From an uncultured Lachnospiraceae bacterium (GTDB lineage Bacteria; Bacillota; Clostridia; Lachnospirales; Lachnospiraceae), in contig CAJTXA010000004.1 of assembly GCA_910579865.1 (NCBI GenBank), forward strand, positions 1-64,000: DNA of 64,000 bases, in the 5' to 3' direction. Numbering within the stretch: the first letter of the stretch is position 1; each line of letters opens with the position of its first letter. Positions 46,836 through 56,588 of the stretch are shown here, one piece after another. The notes beneath the pieces were generated by a model, which saw only the letters and a list, made by a program, of their open reading frames with translations, had not been told where the DNA came from and made no database searches. A program made the position numbers and the translations under genes.

Positions 46836-47792
46836 ATGGAATCAAAGATATTATTACCAATTATTCTATCATTTACCATATGTGCGGCTCTATGTCCGAT
46901 TATTATTCCTTTTCTTAGAAGGTTAAAGTTCGGACAGCCGATTCGGGAAGATGGTCCAAGAGAACATCTAAAAAAATCAGGGACTCCTGCTATGGGTGGG
47001 ATTATATTTCTTATCAGTATTGTAATTACCAGTCTTTTCTGGATTTCGGAATATCCAGACAGTATTCCAGTTCTATTTGTTACACTTGGCTTTGGCTTTA
47101 TTGGTTTTTTGGATGATTATATTAAAGTTGTATTAAAAAATCAAAAAGGATTGTTACCTAAACAAAAGATGTTTGGACAGGTGCTGGTATCGGTAGTATT
47201 TGCTGTCTATTTGTTTCAATTTTCAAAAGGAGGACGAGAGGTAATTTTACCATTTACTGGTGGAATTTGTTGGGATATGGGAAAACTTTGGCTTCCAGCT
47301 TATTTCTTTATTGTATTAGGAACTGTAAATGGGGCGAATTTTACAGATGGATTGGATGGATTGTGCTCAAGCGTAACATTACTGATTGCAGTATTTTTTT
47401 TAATGGTGTCAATTGGAACAAAGGCAGGGCTGACGCCGATAGCAGGAGCAGTAATTGGAAGTTTAATGGGTTTTTTATTATTTAATGTCTATCCGGCTAG
47501 AGTGTTTATGGGAGATACTGGTTCACTTGCACTTGGTGGTTTTGTAGTATCTATGGCTTATATGTTGCATATGCCCTTGTTTTTGGTTTTGGTGGCGTTT
47601 ATTTATATGATAGAAATTCTTTCTGTTATGATTCAAGTAATGTATTTTAAAAAGACAGGAGGAAAACGTATTTTTAAAATGGCACCGATTCATCATCATT
47701 TTGAATTATGTGGTTGGTCAGAAACTAGGGTAGTAGCTGTATTTTCAATTGTAACTGCTATTTTTTGTATGGTTGCTTATTTAGCGTTATAG
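46836..47792 (+). CDS. mraY: Phospho-N-acetylmuramoyl-pentapeptide transferase
   Basis: Membrane enzyme that makes lipid I from UDP-MurNAc-pentapeptide and undecaprenyl phosphate. 318 residues, about ten hydrophobic segments. Landmarks: KKSGTPAMGGIIFL, FGFIGFLDDYIKV, NFTDGLDGLCSS (Asp pair) and FKMAPIHHHFELCGWSE near the end (HHH motif). The ATG at 46836 has AGGAG seven bases upstream; an in-frame TTG at 46818 has none. Part of the continuous dcw transcript. Confidence 0.96.
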   Translation: MESKILLPIILSFTICAALCPIIIPFLRRLKFGQPIREDGPREHLKKSGTPAMGGIIFLISIVITSLFWISEYPDSIPVLFVTLGFGFIGFLDDYIKVVLKNQKGLLPKQKMFGQVLVSVVFAVYLFQFSKGGREVILPFTGGICWDMGKLWLPAYFFIVLGTVNGANFTDGLDGLCSSVTLLIAVFFLMVSIGTKAGLTPIAGAVIGSLMGFLLFNVYPARVFMGDTGSLALGGFVVSMAYMLHMPLFLVLVAFIYMIEILSVMIQVMYFKKTGGKRIFKMAPIHHHFELCGWSETRVVAVFSIVTAIFCMVAYLAL

Positions 47793-47834
47793 GGATAAAA
47801 GAGAAAATAAAATGGAGAGGAATCAAGAAAAAAG

Positions 47835-49190
47835 ATGGATTTAAAAGGAAAAAAAGTAATCGTTGTTGGAAGTGGAATCAGTGGAATTGGAGCAGTTCAT
47901 CTGCTTAGTCAGACAGGAGCACAGATTCTTTTATACGATGGAAATGAAAAACTAAAAAAAGAAGAGATAAAAGCAAAGCTTCCAAAAGATTGTGCAGTTA
48001 CTATTCAGATTGGAGAGTGGAAAGCCGATATATTGAAAGAAGTTGACATAATGATAGTTAGTCCGGGAATTGCAATAGATACACCATTTGTTAAAATGGC
48101 GAAGGAAGCAGGAATCTTAATTTGGGGTGAGGTTGAACTTGCCTATCAGTTTGCGAAGGGAACATTAATTGCCATTACTGGTACAAATGGAAAAACAACA
48201 ACAACAGCACTGACTGGAGAAATTTTAAAAGCATATAGAGAAAGTGTTTATGTAGTAGGAAATATTGGAATTCCTTATACTTCCATTGCATTAGAAACAA
48301 AAGAAGAAACAGTAACAGTGGCAGAGATTAGCAGTTTTCAATTAGAGACCGTTTGGGAGTTTGCGCCACAGGTATCTGCTATCTTAAATATTACACCAGA
48401 TCATTTAAATCGTCATAAAACAATGGAAAATTATATTGCAGTAAAAGAAAGTATTACTAAAAATCAGAGAGCAGATGATACCTGTGTTTTGAATTATGAA
48501 GATGAGGTTTTAAGAAAATTTGGTACTCTTGTACATACAAAAACAATATTTTTCAGTAGTAAAAGAAGGTTGGAAAAAGGGTTGTATCTAGATGGAGAAG
48601 AAATTGTTTATCAGACAGAACATGAGCTGCTTCCAATTGTAAAGATTTCTGATCTGCATCTAGTAGGGAGCCATAATGTGGAAAATGTAATGGCTGCTAC
48701 AGCGATTGCTTATGCGATAGGAGTTCCAATTGAAGTAATTCGAAAGGCGGTTTTAGCGTTTCAAGGAGTAGAGCATCGGGTAGAATTTGTCTGTGAGAAA
48801 GATGGAATTATTTATTATAATGATTCCAAAGGAACCAATCCAGATGCTTCCATTCAAGCGATTCGAGCTATGAGCCGTCCCACTCTTTTAATTGGTGGTG
48901 GGTATGATAAACAGTCTGAGTTTGACACTTATATTAAAGAATTTGGTGATAAAGTAAAACTTTTAGTATTAATTGGAGCTACAAAAGAAAAGATTGCAAA
49001 AACGGCAAGACAGTATGGATTTGATGCGATTCTTTTTGCGGATAGTTTAAAAGAAGCTGTTCGATTGTGCCGAGAGCATGCGAAACAGGGGGATGCTGTG
49101 CTGTTGTCACCAGCATGTGCGAGTTGGGATATGTTTCAAAGTTATGAACAAAGGGGCACGTTATTTAAGGAATATGTCAAAGCATTATAG
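47835..49190 (+). CDS. murD: UDP-N-acetylmuramoylalanine-D-glutamate ligase
   Basis: Cytoplasmic Mur ligase adding D-Glu to UDP-MurNAc-Ala. 451 residues in three domains. The ATP loop is ITGTNGKTTTTALTGE at about 115, the central domain has ILNITPDHLNRH (about 187-198), and the C-terminal domain has YYNDSKGTNPDAS (about 322-334) and LLSPACASWDMFQSY. All Mur-family residues are seen. GGAGAGG lies upstream. FtsW follows almost at once. Confidence 0.96.
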   Translation: MDLKGKKVIVVGSGISGIGAVHLLSQTGAQILLYDGNEKLKKEEIKAKLPKDCAVTIQIGEWKADILKEVDIMIVSPGIAIDTPFVKMAKEAGILIWGEVELAYQFAKGTLIAITGTNGKTTTTALTGEILKAYRESVYVVGNIGIPYTSIALETKEETVTVAEISSFQLETVWEFAPQVSAILNITPDHLNRHKTMENYIAVKESITKNQRADDTCVLNYEDEVLRKFGTLVHTKTIFFSSKRRLEKGLYLDGEEIVYQTEHELLPIVKISDLHLVGSHNVENVMAATAIAYAIGVPIEVIRKAVLAFQGVEHRVEFVCEKDGIIYYNDSKGTNPDASIQAIRAMSRPTLLIGGGYDKQSEFDTYIKEFGDKVKLLVLIGATKEKIAKTARQYGFDAILFADSLKEAVRLCREHAKQGDAVLLSPACASWDMFQSYEQRGTLFKEYVKAL

Positions 49191-49217
49191 ACTTTGGCAG
49201 AAGAAGAGAGGGATTGC

Positions 49218-50351
49218 ATGAAACAGCGCAGAGAGAGAGGATACTATGACTACAGCTTGCTGTTTATTATTGTTTTTTTAGTTGCATTCGGATTAGTTAT
49301 GTTATATAGTACGATGTCTTATGAAGCACAAATGAGCAATATTTCAACGACACAAAGTTTAAAAAATCATATTATGGGAATTGCAATAGGATTTGTTATG
49401 ATGTATATTGCGTCCTTAGTACCAATTCATTGGTGGAAGGCTTTGGCATGGTATGCTTATGCTGCAGCAATTTTGATGCTGCTGCTTTTGCTGACACCAT
49501 TGGGAAGGAGTTCTCATGGTGCAACAAGATGGTTATATATTGGCTCACTTAGTTTTCAGCCTGCTGAGATAGCAAAAGTAGCAACAATTTTAGTTATGGC
49601 AAAATTAATTGCAAAAGTTCCACGTTCGATGAGAAAAATTATAACTATGATAAAGCTTATCTGTGTAATCCTTCCATTAGTATTGATGATTTATCTTATG
49701 ACAAGAAATCTAAGCAGTGCGATTATTGTTTTTGGAATTGCTGTAGTTATGATTTTTGTAGCGACACCACGATATGATATTTTTATTGCTTTTGGAGGAG
49801 TGGTAGGAATTGCTGTTTTTTTGGTGATAAAAAATATTGATGCAATTGTAGAAGCGAGTGATAGTTTTCGATTTGAGCGTGTATTAGCTTGGCTAAATCC
49901 AGAAAATTTTGCGCAGGGAAAGGGTTTTCAGACATTACAAAGTCTCTATGCAATTGGAAGAGGTGGAATTTTCGGAAAAGGACTTGGAAATAGTATTCAA
50001 AAACTTAGTTTTCTTCCAGAGGCGCAGAATGATATGATATTTGCGGTAATCTGTGAAGAGTTAGGTTTATTTGGTGCAGTATGTGTAATTATTATGTTTT
50101 TGTTTATGTTATGGCGATTTGCAATTATTGCGAATTATGCACCAGATTTATTTAGTTCTATGTTAGCAGTTGGAATTATGGCGCATATTGCAATTCAGGT
50201 AATTTTAAATATTGCTGTTGTAACGAATACAATGCCAAATACAGGGATTACACTTCCATTTATTAGTTATGGAGGAACTTCGATTATGGTATTGTTGGCA
50301 GAGATGGGAATTGCACTTGGAGTATCACGAAAAGTAAAAAATGAAATTTAG
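49218..50351 (+). CDS. ftsW: Peptidoglycan polymerase FtsW
   Basis: SEDS-family glycosyltransferase that polymerises septal lipid II together with a class B PBP. About 377 residues, ten membrane segments. The conserved SEDS residues are visible: WLYIGSLSFQPAEIAK, LAWLNPENFAQGKGFQ, FLPEAQNDMIFAVICEE and TGITLPFISYGGTSIMV. The ATG at 49218 with GAGAGGG upstream is preferred over a TTG at 49194. The usual neighbour murG is not here; the next gene is the FtsQ homologue. Confidence 0.94.
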   Translation: MKQRRERGYYDYSLLFIIVFLVAFGLVMLYSTMSYEAQMSNISTTQSLKNHIMGIAIGFVMMYIASLVPIHWWKALAWYAYAAAILMLLLLLTPLGRSSHGATRWLYIGSLSFQPAEIAKVATILVMAKLIAKVPRSMRKIITMIKLICVILPLVLMIYLMTRNLSSAIIVFGIAVVMIFVATPRYDIFIAFGGVVGIAVFLVIKNIDAIVEASDSFRFERVLAWLNPENFAQGKGFQTLQSLYAIGRGGIFGKGLGNSIQKLSFLPEAQNDMIFAVICEELGLFGAVCVIIMFLFMLWRFAIIANYAPDLFSSMLAVGIMAHIAIQVILNIAVVTNTMPNTGITLPFISYGGTSIMVLLAEMGIALGVSRKVKNEI

Positions 50352-50363
50352 GGTAGAGACAGT

Positions 50364-51074
50364 ATGAAAAAAAAGCATAGATGGGGCACTGTGGTGGTAT
50401 TACTACTGGTATTTGTTCTTTTTGCAGCAGGTTTGTATTCATTACGGATTCGCTCGATACAATATATAGGGAATACTCGATATAGTGATGAGGAAATGAA
50501 TCATTTACTATTTCAGGAGAGTTATGAATTAAATCCACTTTATTGTTTTCTGACAAATCAATATAAAGAGAAAAAACAAATTCCCTTTATTGAAACATAT
50601 GATATAGAATTTATTTCCTGGAATCAAGTAAAAATTACAATATATGAAAAAAGTATTGCAGGATATGTGGATTATAAAGGGTACTATATGTATTTTGATA
50701 AGGATGGCATTGTGGTGGAAAGTTCAAGAGAACTTTTAGATGGAGTAGTTAAGATAGAAGGATTAGATTTTGAACATATTGTGCTTCACCAGGTACTGCC
50801 AGTAGAAAAGAAGGAGGTATTTAATCTAATTCTTTCCTTAACACAGATGCTTACCAAATATGCAATTGATGTAGATAAGATTAGTTTTGATGATGGAATG
50901 AATATTTGGATTTACCGAAAAAATGTGGTTGTTCAGATGGGGAAAGATGTTTTTCTTGATGAGAAGATGGCTAAGTTTAAAGATATGTTACCTAATTTGG
51001 ATGGGCTTGCTGGGACGCTATATTTGGATGATTATTCAGAGGATCGAGAGGAATTTCGGTTTAAGAAAGAATAG
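50364..51074 (+). CDS. Cell-division protein FtsQ/DivIB
   Basis: 236 residues: short basic start, one membrane segment (VVVLLLVFVLFAAGLYSL), then a POTRA-like part (RIRSIQYIGNTRYSDEEM, about 28-45) and the FtsQ beta domain (GYVDYKGYYMYFDKDGIVVESS and following). Topology and position before ftsZ identify it as the DivIB/FtsQ division protein. Ribosome site weak (GGGTAGAG). No ftsA gene is found between it and ftsZ. Confidence 0.87.
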   Translation: MKKKHRWGTVVVLLLVFVLFAAGLYSLRIRSIQYIGNTRYSDEEMNHLLFQESYELNPLYCFLTNQYKEKKQIPFIETYDIEFISWNQVKITIYEKSIAGYVDYKGYYMYFDKDGIVVESSRELLDGVVKIEGLDFEHIVLHQVLPVEKKEVFNLILSLTQMLTKYAIDVDKISFDDGMNIWIYRKNVVVQMGKDVFLDEKMAKFKDMLPNLDGLAGTLYLDDYSEDREEFRFKKE

Positions 51075-51104
51075 GTTGTATTTTGGAAAAAATAAAATTT
51101 TTGG

Positions 51105-51133
51105 TTGATTATTTTTTAAAATAAATGTAGTAT
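51105..51133 (+). promoter_or_regulatory. Probable promoter upstream of ftsZ
   Basis: TTGATT (51105-51110), 17-base spacer, TAGTAT (51128-51133), about 120 bases before ftsZ. It would let ftsZ be transcribed separately from the upstream cell-wall genes. Confidence 0.5.
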
Positions 51134-51159
51134 AGAAAAAAGATAAATGGGATAGTGGC

Positions 51160-51225
51160 GTCTCAGTGCCCAATAAAAAAGGGAAATATTTGGAACGGGT
51201 CCCCTGAAAGTAAAAGAACTGAGAC
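51160..51225 (+). promoter_or_regulatory. Long-range hairpin in the ftsZ leader
   Basis: GTCTCAGT (51160-51167) and ACTGAGAC (51218-51225) are perfect 8-bp complements closing a 50-nt interior containing GCCC, GGGAAA and the compact GGGTCCCC palindrome. It lies between the promoter and the ribosome site. Function is not known. Confidence 0.5.
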
Positions 51226-51252
51226 AGGTAGAGATAAAAGGAGGACAAGCTT

Positions 51253-52506
51253 TTGTTAGAGATTACATCAAATGAAAGAACATCAGAAGCAAGGATTATT
51301 GTAGTGGGGGTTGGTGGTGCCGGAAATAATGCCGTAAACCGAATGGTAGATGAAAATATAGGTGGGGTAGAGTTTATTGGTGTGAATACAGATAAGCAGG
51401 CGTTACAACTTTGTCGTGCTCCAAAAACCCTTCAGATTGGAGAAAAGGTGACAAAGGGGCTTGGAGCAGGAGCACAGCCTGCTATGGGAGAAAAAGCAGC
51501 GGAGGAAAGTGCAGAAGAAATTGAAAAAGTAGTAGATGGGGCAGATATGGTATTTGTTACCTGTGGAATGGGAGGCGGGACTGGAACAGGTGCTGCTCCT
51601 GTTGTAGCACGAATTGCAAAACAAAAGGGAATTCTTACCGTTGGAGTAGTAACAAAGCCTTTTAAATTTGAAGCAAAGACACGAATGAATAATGCAATTT
51701 CTGGAATTGCTCGACTAAAGGAACATGTAGATACTTTAATTGTGATTCCAAATGACAAATTGCTTGAGATTGTGGATCGGCGAACGACAATGCCAGATGC
51801 ACTAAAAAAGGCAGATGAAGTGTTGCAGCAAGCCGTACAGGGAATTACAGATTTGATCAATGTACCAGGACTGATCAATTTGGATTTTGCAGATGTACAG
51901 ACTGTTATGACAAATAAGGGAATTGCTCATATTGGGATTGGAAAGGGAAAAGGAGATGATAAGGCAATTGATGCAGTAAAGATGGCAGTTACCAGTCCTC
52001 TTCTTGAAACTACAATTCAGGGTGCGACCCATGTGATTATTAACGTATCTGGGGATATTAGTTTGATGGAAGCAAATGAAGCAGCAAGTTTTGTACAGGA
52101 ATTAGCAGGAGACGAAGCAAATATTATTTTTGGAGCAATGTTTGATGATAGTTCAAAAGATGAAGCAACGATTACAGTAATTGCAACTGGACTGGAGAAC
52201 CAAGAAGCAGCCGTAACAGGACGAACTGCTTATACGCAAAGAAATGAAATGGCAAATCGGGGAAATTCTATGACAGTAATTAATGGTGGTACAAGACCAG
52301 TTCAAGAACAAATGAGGCCATTTCGTCCTGGAACAGGACCAGTACAGGGTGTGCCAGTTCAGCCTGCTGGACATCAGCCTATTTCCAATGTACGTCCAGT
52401 ACAAAATAATGGTTATCATTTTGAACAGCCTAAACCAGCACCTCGCAATGTAGAGGAAAAAGATATAAAGATCCCTGAATTTTTACAACGAAATCGTAGA
52501 ACGTAA
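51253..52506 (+). CDS. ftsZ: Cell-division protein FtsZ
   Basis: Tubulin-like GTPase forming the Z ring. 417 residues: [13 protein letters not shown] (N-terminal GTP-binding), [15 protein letters not shown] (tubulin signature, about 97-111), [13 protein letters not shown] region, and a Gln/Pro-rich linker (about 320-395) ending in the conserved peptide [12 protein letters not shown] that binds partner proteins. Translation starts at TTG 51253, eight bases after AAGGAGG; no better ATG exists nearby. It has its own promoter and a structured leader. Confidence 0.97.
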   Translation: MLEITSNERTSEARIIVVGVGGAGNNAVNRMVDENIGGVEFIGVNTDKQALQLCRAPKTLQIGEKVTKGLGAGAQPAMGEKAAEESAEEIEKVVDGADMVFVTCGMGGGTGTGAAPVVARIAKQKGILTVGVVTKPFKFEAKTRMNNAISGIARLKEHVDTLIVIPNDKLLEIVDRRTTMPDALKKADEVLQQAVQGITDLINVPGLINLDFADVQTVMTNKGIAHIGIGKGKGDDKAIDAVKMAVTSPLLETTIQGATHVIINVSGDISLMEANEAASFVQELAGDEANIIFGAMFDDSSKDEATITVIATGLENQEAAVTGRTAYTQRNEMANRGNSMTVINGGTRPVQEQMRPFRPGTGPVQGVPVQPAGHQPISNVRPVQNNGYHFEQPKPAPRNVEEKDIKIPEFLQRNRRT

Positions 52507-52553
52507 AAAATTCGATAAAAAGTCGCAGAACATGAGAAGAAAGGAACAGCAAA

Positions 52554-52910
52554 ATGGTAATGGAAATTGTTCATGCTGCGATAGCTAGAAAGATGCTTTG
52601 TCAGCCAGTCAATCAATTAATTGCGCCTACTGAATTAGTTTGCTCCGTTGGTGTAATGGCAAGACGAATAGGAATATCATTAGAAGAAGCAAAGAGAATT
52701 GCCGAATTTTCTGATATTATGTTGATAAAACAAGAGATGGAAAGAATTCTTTTTAGACAAAATTTGACAGAATTTGAGGAATCTTATCAAAATCTGGCAA
52801 AGATGATTCAAACATATCAGAGTAAGGCAGATTCTTTTTGTGAAGAATATAGGGAACTTTTTTGGTATGCTTATAAAAATCCACTAAAATTTCCAAAAAT
52901 GAATTTATAG
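52554..52910 (+). CDS. Unknown small protein between ftsZ and spoIIGA
   Basis: 118 residues, soluble, rich in helix formers (MARRIGISLEEAKRIAEF at about 40-57 resembles a helix-turn-helix-like segment, and the second half may be coiled). No family is recognised. It is transcribed with ftsZ (48-base gap) and precedes spoIIGA, so a link to division or early sporulation is possible but unproven. AAAGGA is about seven bases before the ATG; a second in-frame ATG follows at 52560. Confidence 0.6.
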   Translation: MVMEIVHAAIARKMLCQPVNQLIAPTELVCSVGVMARRIGISLEEAKRIAEFSDIMLIKQEMERILFRQNLTEFEESYQNLAKMIQTYQSKADSFCEEYRELFWYAYKNPLKFPKMNL

Positions 52911-52914
52911 AAAA

Positions 52915-52979
52915 TGTCAAATAGTTTGCTGTTTCTTTTACAGGAAATGACAATTTTTGAATGGAACATCTGATATAAT
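52915..52979 (+). promoter_or_regulatory. Candidate spoIIG-like promoter with 0A-box-like site
   Basis: TATAAT (52974-52979) has ATGACA at 52947-52952, a spacer of 21 bases, instead of the usual 17. TGTCAAA, close to the Spo0A box, is at 52915-52921. A long spacer and 0A boxes are the known features of the Bacillus spoIIG promoter. Confidence 0.45.
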
Positions 52980-53023
52980 GTTTCTATTCTTAGCAAAGTC
53001 TTCCAGTAAAGGAGGCAGCTTTT

Positions 53024-53920
53024 TTGCATGTTGTAGTTTATCTTGATGTATTATTTGGGGTAAATCTGCTGATGAATGGAATTGTACTTGCCTGTATGAA
53101 GCTGTGTCTAAGAGAAAAAACAACCTGGTTACGATGGCTGATTGCATCTTTTATGGGAGCCATACTATATTGCATTGCTTTTTTTTCCCCATTTCAAAAA
53201 AATCATTTCGGATATGGGCTTTATTTTATACTGGTAGCAGCAGTTATGATAAAGATTGCATTTTTCGTAAAAGGGTGGAAAAAATGGGTAACATATATAG
53301 GGATACAGTATGTAATTGCCGGAATATTAGGAGGATTGATCAATGGAATCTATTATGGGTGGAGGATAAAAACACCAATCCAAACTGCTTGGATGGCAGG
53401 GATGGGAAGGACATATCAGGAGCCGAAGATAATTGACTTTTTGATTACAGTTTTTATAACAAGTTTCATTTTTTATTTTAGCAGCAGATTTTTTTATCGT
53501 AAAAAACAAAGAGACGATGGAAGATACCAGGCTTTTTTAAGGCTGGGAAGGCAGACAGGCACAGTGAAAGCACTACTAGATACAGGGAATTCTTTAACAG
53601 AGCCAGTAAGTCATACTCCTGTAATAATTGGAGATTTGACAGGACTAAGAGAATTGTTTGATAAAGAGGAACAAAAACAGATAAAAGAATTTTATAAGAC
53701 AGGGTTTTATACGGGAGAAAAAAAGATACGTCTGATTCCCTATCATGCAGTTGGGGTAAAGACAGGAATTTTAATTTCTTATCTAATGGATGAAGTGGTT
53801 CTTTGGAAAGAAGAAGAATCCATAATTCGAAAGAAAGGAGTCTATCTAGCTGTTAGTCCAATTTGTATTAGTAGTGATGGAAGCTATCAACTTCTTCTGC
53901 ATCCGGGTGTTCTAAGTTAA
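53024..53920 (+). CDS. spoIIGA: Sporulation sigma-E processing peptidase SpoIIGA
   Basis: Membrane aspartic protease that activates pro-sigma-E in the mother cell. 298 residues: five hydrophobic segments in the first half ([17 protein letters not shown] at the start), and a C-terminal protease domain with the [13 protein letters not shown] motif (about 184-196) containing the catalytic DTG, followed by conserved PVIIGDL and LIPYHAVG. Start is TTG at 53024 with AAAGGAGG eight bases upstream. It immediately precedes sigE, as in other endospore formers. Confidence 0.94.
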   Translation: MHVVVYLDVLFGVNLLMNGIVLACMKLCLREKTTWLRWLIASFMGAILYCIAFFSPFQKNHFGYGLYFILVAAVMIKIAFFVKGWKKWVTYIGIQYVIAGILGGLINGIYYGWRIKTPIQTAWMAGMGRTYQEPKIIDFLITVFITSFIFYFSSRFFYRKKQRDDGRYQAFLRLGRQTGTVKALLDTGNSLTEPVSHTPVIIGDLTGLRELFDKEEQKQIKEFYKTGFYTGEKKIRLIPYHAVGVKTGILISYLMDEVVLWKEEESIIRKKGVYLAVSPICISSDGSYQLLLHPGVLS

Positions 53921-53936
53921 TTATGGAGAGAAAGGT

Positions 53937-54689
53937 TTGGTAAATAAAATGTTGATTAAAGTAAAATTTAAGAATCAAATTCAGTTTCGTATGGTTCCCA
54001 CATTTCGAAATCTTCTTCTTAGACAGAAGGGAGATATTCATTATATTGGAGGTGCTGAAGTTTTGCCACCACCTTTAGAAGCAGAAGAAGAGGCAGAGGC
54101 GATTGCTTGTTTGGCTGGGGAGGAGTCACAAAAAGCACGTGCTTTGTTAATTGAAAGAAATTTGCGTTTAGTTGTGTATATAGCAAAAAAATTTGATAAT
54201 ACAGGAGTTGGTGTAGAAGATTTAATTTCGATTGGAACAATTGGACTAATTAAAGCAATTAATACATATAATCCTTCTAAAAATATTAAATTAGCTACTT
54301 ATGCTTCTCGATGTATTGAGAATGAAATTTTAATGTATCTTAGAAGAAATAGTAAGCGGAAGATGGAAGTTTCGATTGACGAACCTTTAAATGTAGATTG
54401 GGATGGAAATGAGCTTCTTTTATCAGATATTCTTGGAACAGATGAAGATGTTATTTATAAAGATTTGGAAGATGAGATGGAGAGAAAGCTTTTAAGTAAA
54501 GCGATTGATAAGTTAAATAAAAGGGAAAGAACGATTGTAGAGCTTCGTTTTGGACTTAATTCAGCAGATGGAGCAGAGATGACACAGAAGGAAGTAGCAG
54601 ATCTGCTTGGAATATCTCAATCCTATATTTCTCGATTGGAGAAGAAAATTATTAGCCGATTAAAAAAAGAGATTGTACGATTTGAATAA
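53937..54689 (+). CDS. sigE: RNA polymerase sporulation sigma factor SigE
   Basis: Mother-cell sigma factor made as an inactive precursor. About 250 residues: a short N-terminal pro-sequence ahead of [13 protein letters not shown] (about 35-47), region 2 ([24 protein letters not shown] and [11 protein letters not shown]), and region 4 ([16 protein letters not shown] and [20 protein letters not shown]). Start is uncertain: TTG at 53937 has GGAGAG at six bases; ATG at 53949 fits the precursor length of relatives better but has only AAGG at 13 bases. SpoIIGA encoded 17 bases upstream cleaves the pro-sequence. The gene normally following, sigG, is absent. Confidence 0.93.
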   Translation: MVNKMLIKVKFKNQIQFRMVPTFRNLLLRQKGDIHYIGGAEVLPPPLEAEEEAEAIACLAGEESQKARALLIERNLRLVVYIAKKFDNTGVGVEDLISIGTIGLIKAINTYNPSKNIKLATYASRCIENEILMYLRRNSKRKMEVSIDEPLNVDWDGNELLLSDILGTDEDVIYKDLEDEMERKLLSKAIDKLNKRERTIVELRFGLNSADGAEMTQKEVADLLGISQSYISRLEKKIISRLKKEIVRFE

Positions 54690-54738
54690 TCGGGGTATAC
54701 TAGAAAGAGAAAAGAAAGAAAAATAATGGAGGATAAAG

Positions 54739-56538
54739 ATGGCGAAACAGTTACCAAAACGCAGCGAAGTTGCTATACAAGATACTTGGGATTTATCAAG
54801 CCTTTTTGAGAATGATCAGGCTTGGCAGGTGGAATTTGAACAATTAGAACAAGAAATTGAGAAGTTAGGAGGTTATAAAGGACATTTGCAGGAGTCTTCC
54901 GATTTGCTTTTAGAAGCGTTGGAGACTTCTTCTAATTTGAATCGAAGATTGGAACGTTTGTTTGTATATGCACAACAAAGTTTTGACACAGATACTACCA
55001 ATTCTTTTTATCAAAAGATGTATGGACGAGTACAAAGTTTAGAAGTAAAGCTGACAAGTGCGGCTTCTTATATAGAACCAGAGATTTTGGCAATTCCAAC
55101 AGAAGTACTAAACCAATATAGGAAATCAGAAAATGGAATTGCTGTCTATGCACAATATATTGAGAATATTACAAGGCAGAGAGAGCATACACTTTCTGCA
55201 GAGATGGAAGAGGTTTTATCTCAGGTAAGCGAATTTTCCAGTGGAGCTTCCGAAATTTTTTCTATGTTTCATCATGCAGATATGAAGTTTGGTACTGTTA
55301 AAAATGAGGAGGGCGAGGAGATAGAACTGACGCATGGACGTTATGGACGCCTATTAGAAAGTACCAATCGAGCAGTTCGAGAACAGGCTTTTAAAACGCT
55401 GTATGCCTCTTATCAAGCGTATGAAAATACATTGGCTACAATTTATCAGACCAATTTAAAAGCAACTTGTTTTTATGCAAAGATGAGGAAATATCATTCT
55501 TCAAGGGAAGCTTCTTTGCATAATAGCAATATTCCAATCGAGGTTTATGATAACTTAATTGATACCATGCATAGAAAATTGCCTTTGTTACATCGGTATG
55601 TGGCTCTTAGGAAAAAGCTATTAGGAGTAGAGGAGCTTCATATGTATGATTTATATACGCCAATTGTTGGAGATATGGATCAAAAATATACGTTTGAACA
55701 GGCAAAAGAACTTGTCCGAGAAGCACTAAAGCCGATGGGAGAGGAGTATGGTTCCATTTTAGAAAAAGGGTTTGCGGAGCGTTGGATTGATGTATATGAG
55801 AATCAAGGAAAACGAAGTGGAGCTTATTCTTTTGGAAGTTATGATAGCAATCCCTATGTATTGTTAAATTATAACCAGTCTTTAAAAAATGTATTTACTT
55901 TGGCTCATGAAATGGGACATTCAATTCATTCTTATTATTCTAAGAAAAGCCAAAGTTATGTCAATGCACAGTATCGTCTTTTTGTGGCGGAAGTAGCTTC
56001 TACTTGTAATGAATCTTTGTTGATTCATTTTCTTTTAGAAAGATGTACCAATCAGCGGGAACGGGCCTATTTGTTGAATTATTTTATGGAATCATTCCGT
56101 GGAACGGTATTTCGTCAGACTATGTTTGCTGAATTTGAAAAAATTGTACATCAGATGGTAGAAGCAAAAGAGGTGTTAAATGCAGAGGTGCTAAAAGAAA
56201 TTTATCATAAATTAAATCAACAGTACTTTGGAGATGAGATTATTATTGATCAGGAAATCGACATGGAATGGGCGAGGATACCACATTTTTACAGTGATTT
56301 TTATGTATATCAGTATGCTACTGGTTTTTCGGCTGCAATTGCACTTTCAAAGCGTATTTTAGAACAAAAGGATAGGGCTGTAGAGGATTATAAGAAGTTT
56401 TTAAAGGGCGGATGTTCTATGTATCCAATTGAACTCCTTAAAATGGCAGGGGTGGATATGACAACTGCTGCTCCAATTGAAGCAGCACTGCAAATGTTTG
56501 AAGAGCTTTTGGATGAATTTGAAAAATTGATGGTATAG
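54739..56538 (+). CDS. pepF: Oligoendopeptidase F
   Basis: Zinc metallopeptidase (M3 family) that cuts short peptides in the cytoplasm. 599 residues. The active site is TLAHEMGHSIHSYY (HExxH, about 385-400) with the third ligand Glu further on in FVAEVASTCNE. The long helical N-terminal half is typical. No signal peptide. AATGGAGGAT lies before the ATG. It follows sigE by 49 bases and may share its transcript, but no sporulation role is implied. Confidence 0.94.
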   Translation: MAKQLPKRSEVAIQDTWDLSSLFENDQAWQVEFEQLEQEIEKLGGYKGHLQESSDLLLEALETSSNLNRRLERLFVYAQQSFDTDTTNSFYQKMYGRVQSLEVKLTSAASYIEPEILAIPTEVLNQYRKSENGIAVYAQYIENITRQREHTLSAEMEEVLSQVSEFSSGASEIFSMFHHADMKFGTVKNEEGEEIELTHGRYGRLLESTNRAVREQAFKTLYASYQAYENTLATIYQTNLKATCFYAKMRKYHSSREASLHNSNIPIEVYDNLIDTMHRKLPLLHRYVALRKKLLGVEELHMYDLYTPIVGDMDQKYTFEQAKELVREALKPMGEEYGSILEKGFAERWIDVYENQGKRSGAYSFGSYDSNPYVLLNYNQSLKNVFTLAHEMGHSIHSYYSKKSQSYVNAQYRLFVAEVASTCNESLLIHFLLERCTNQRERAYLLNYFMESFRGTVFRQTMFAEFEKIVHQMVEAKEVLNAEVLKEIYHKLNQQYFGDEIIIDQEIDMEWARIPHFYSDFYVYQYATGFSAAIALSKRILEQKDRAVEDYKKFLKGGCSMYPIELLKMAGVDMTTAAPIEAALQMFEELLDEFEKLMV

Positions 56539-56588
56539 TTTATTTGGAAAAGGAAAATCAAGGAAGATTGATTTTTATGGAGGAAATG

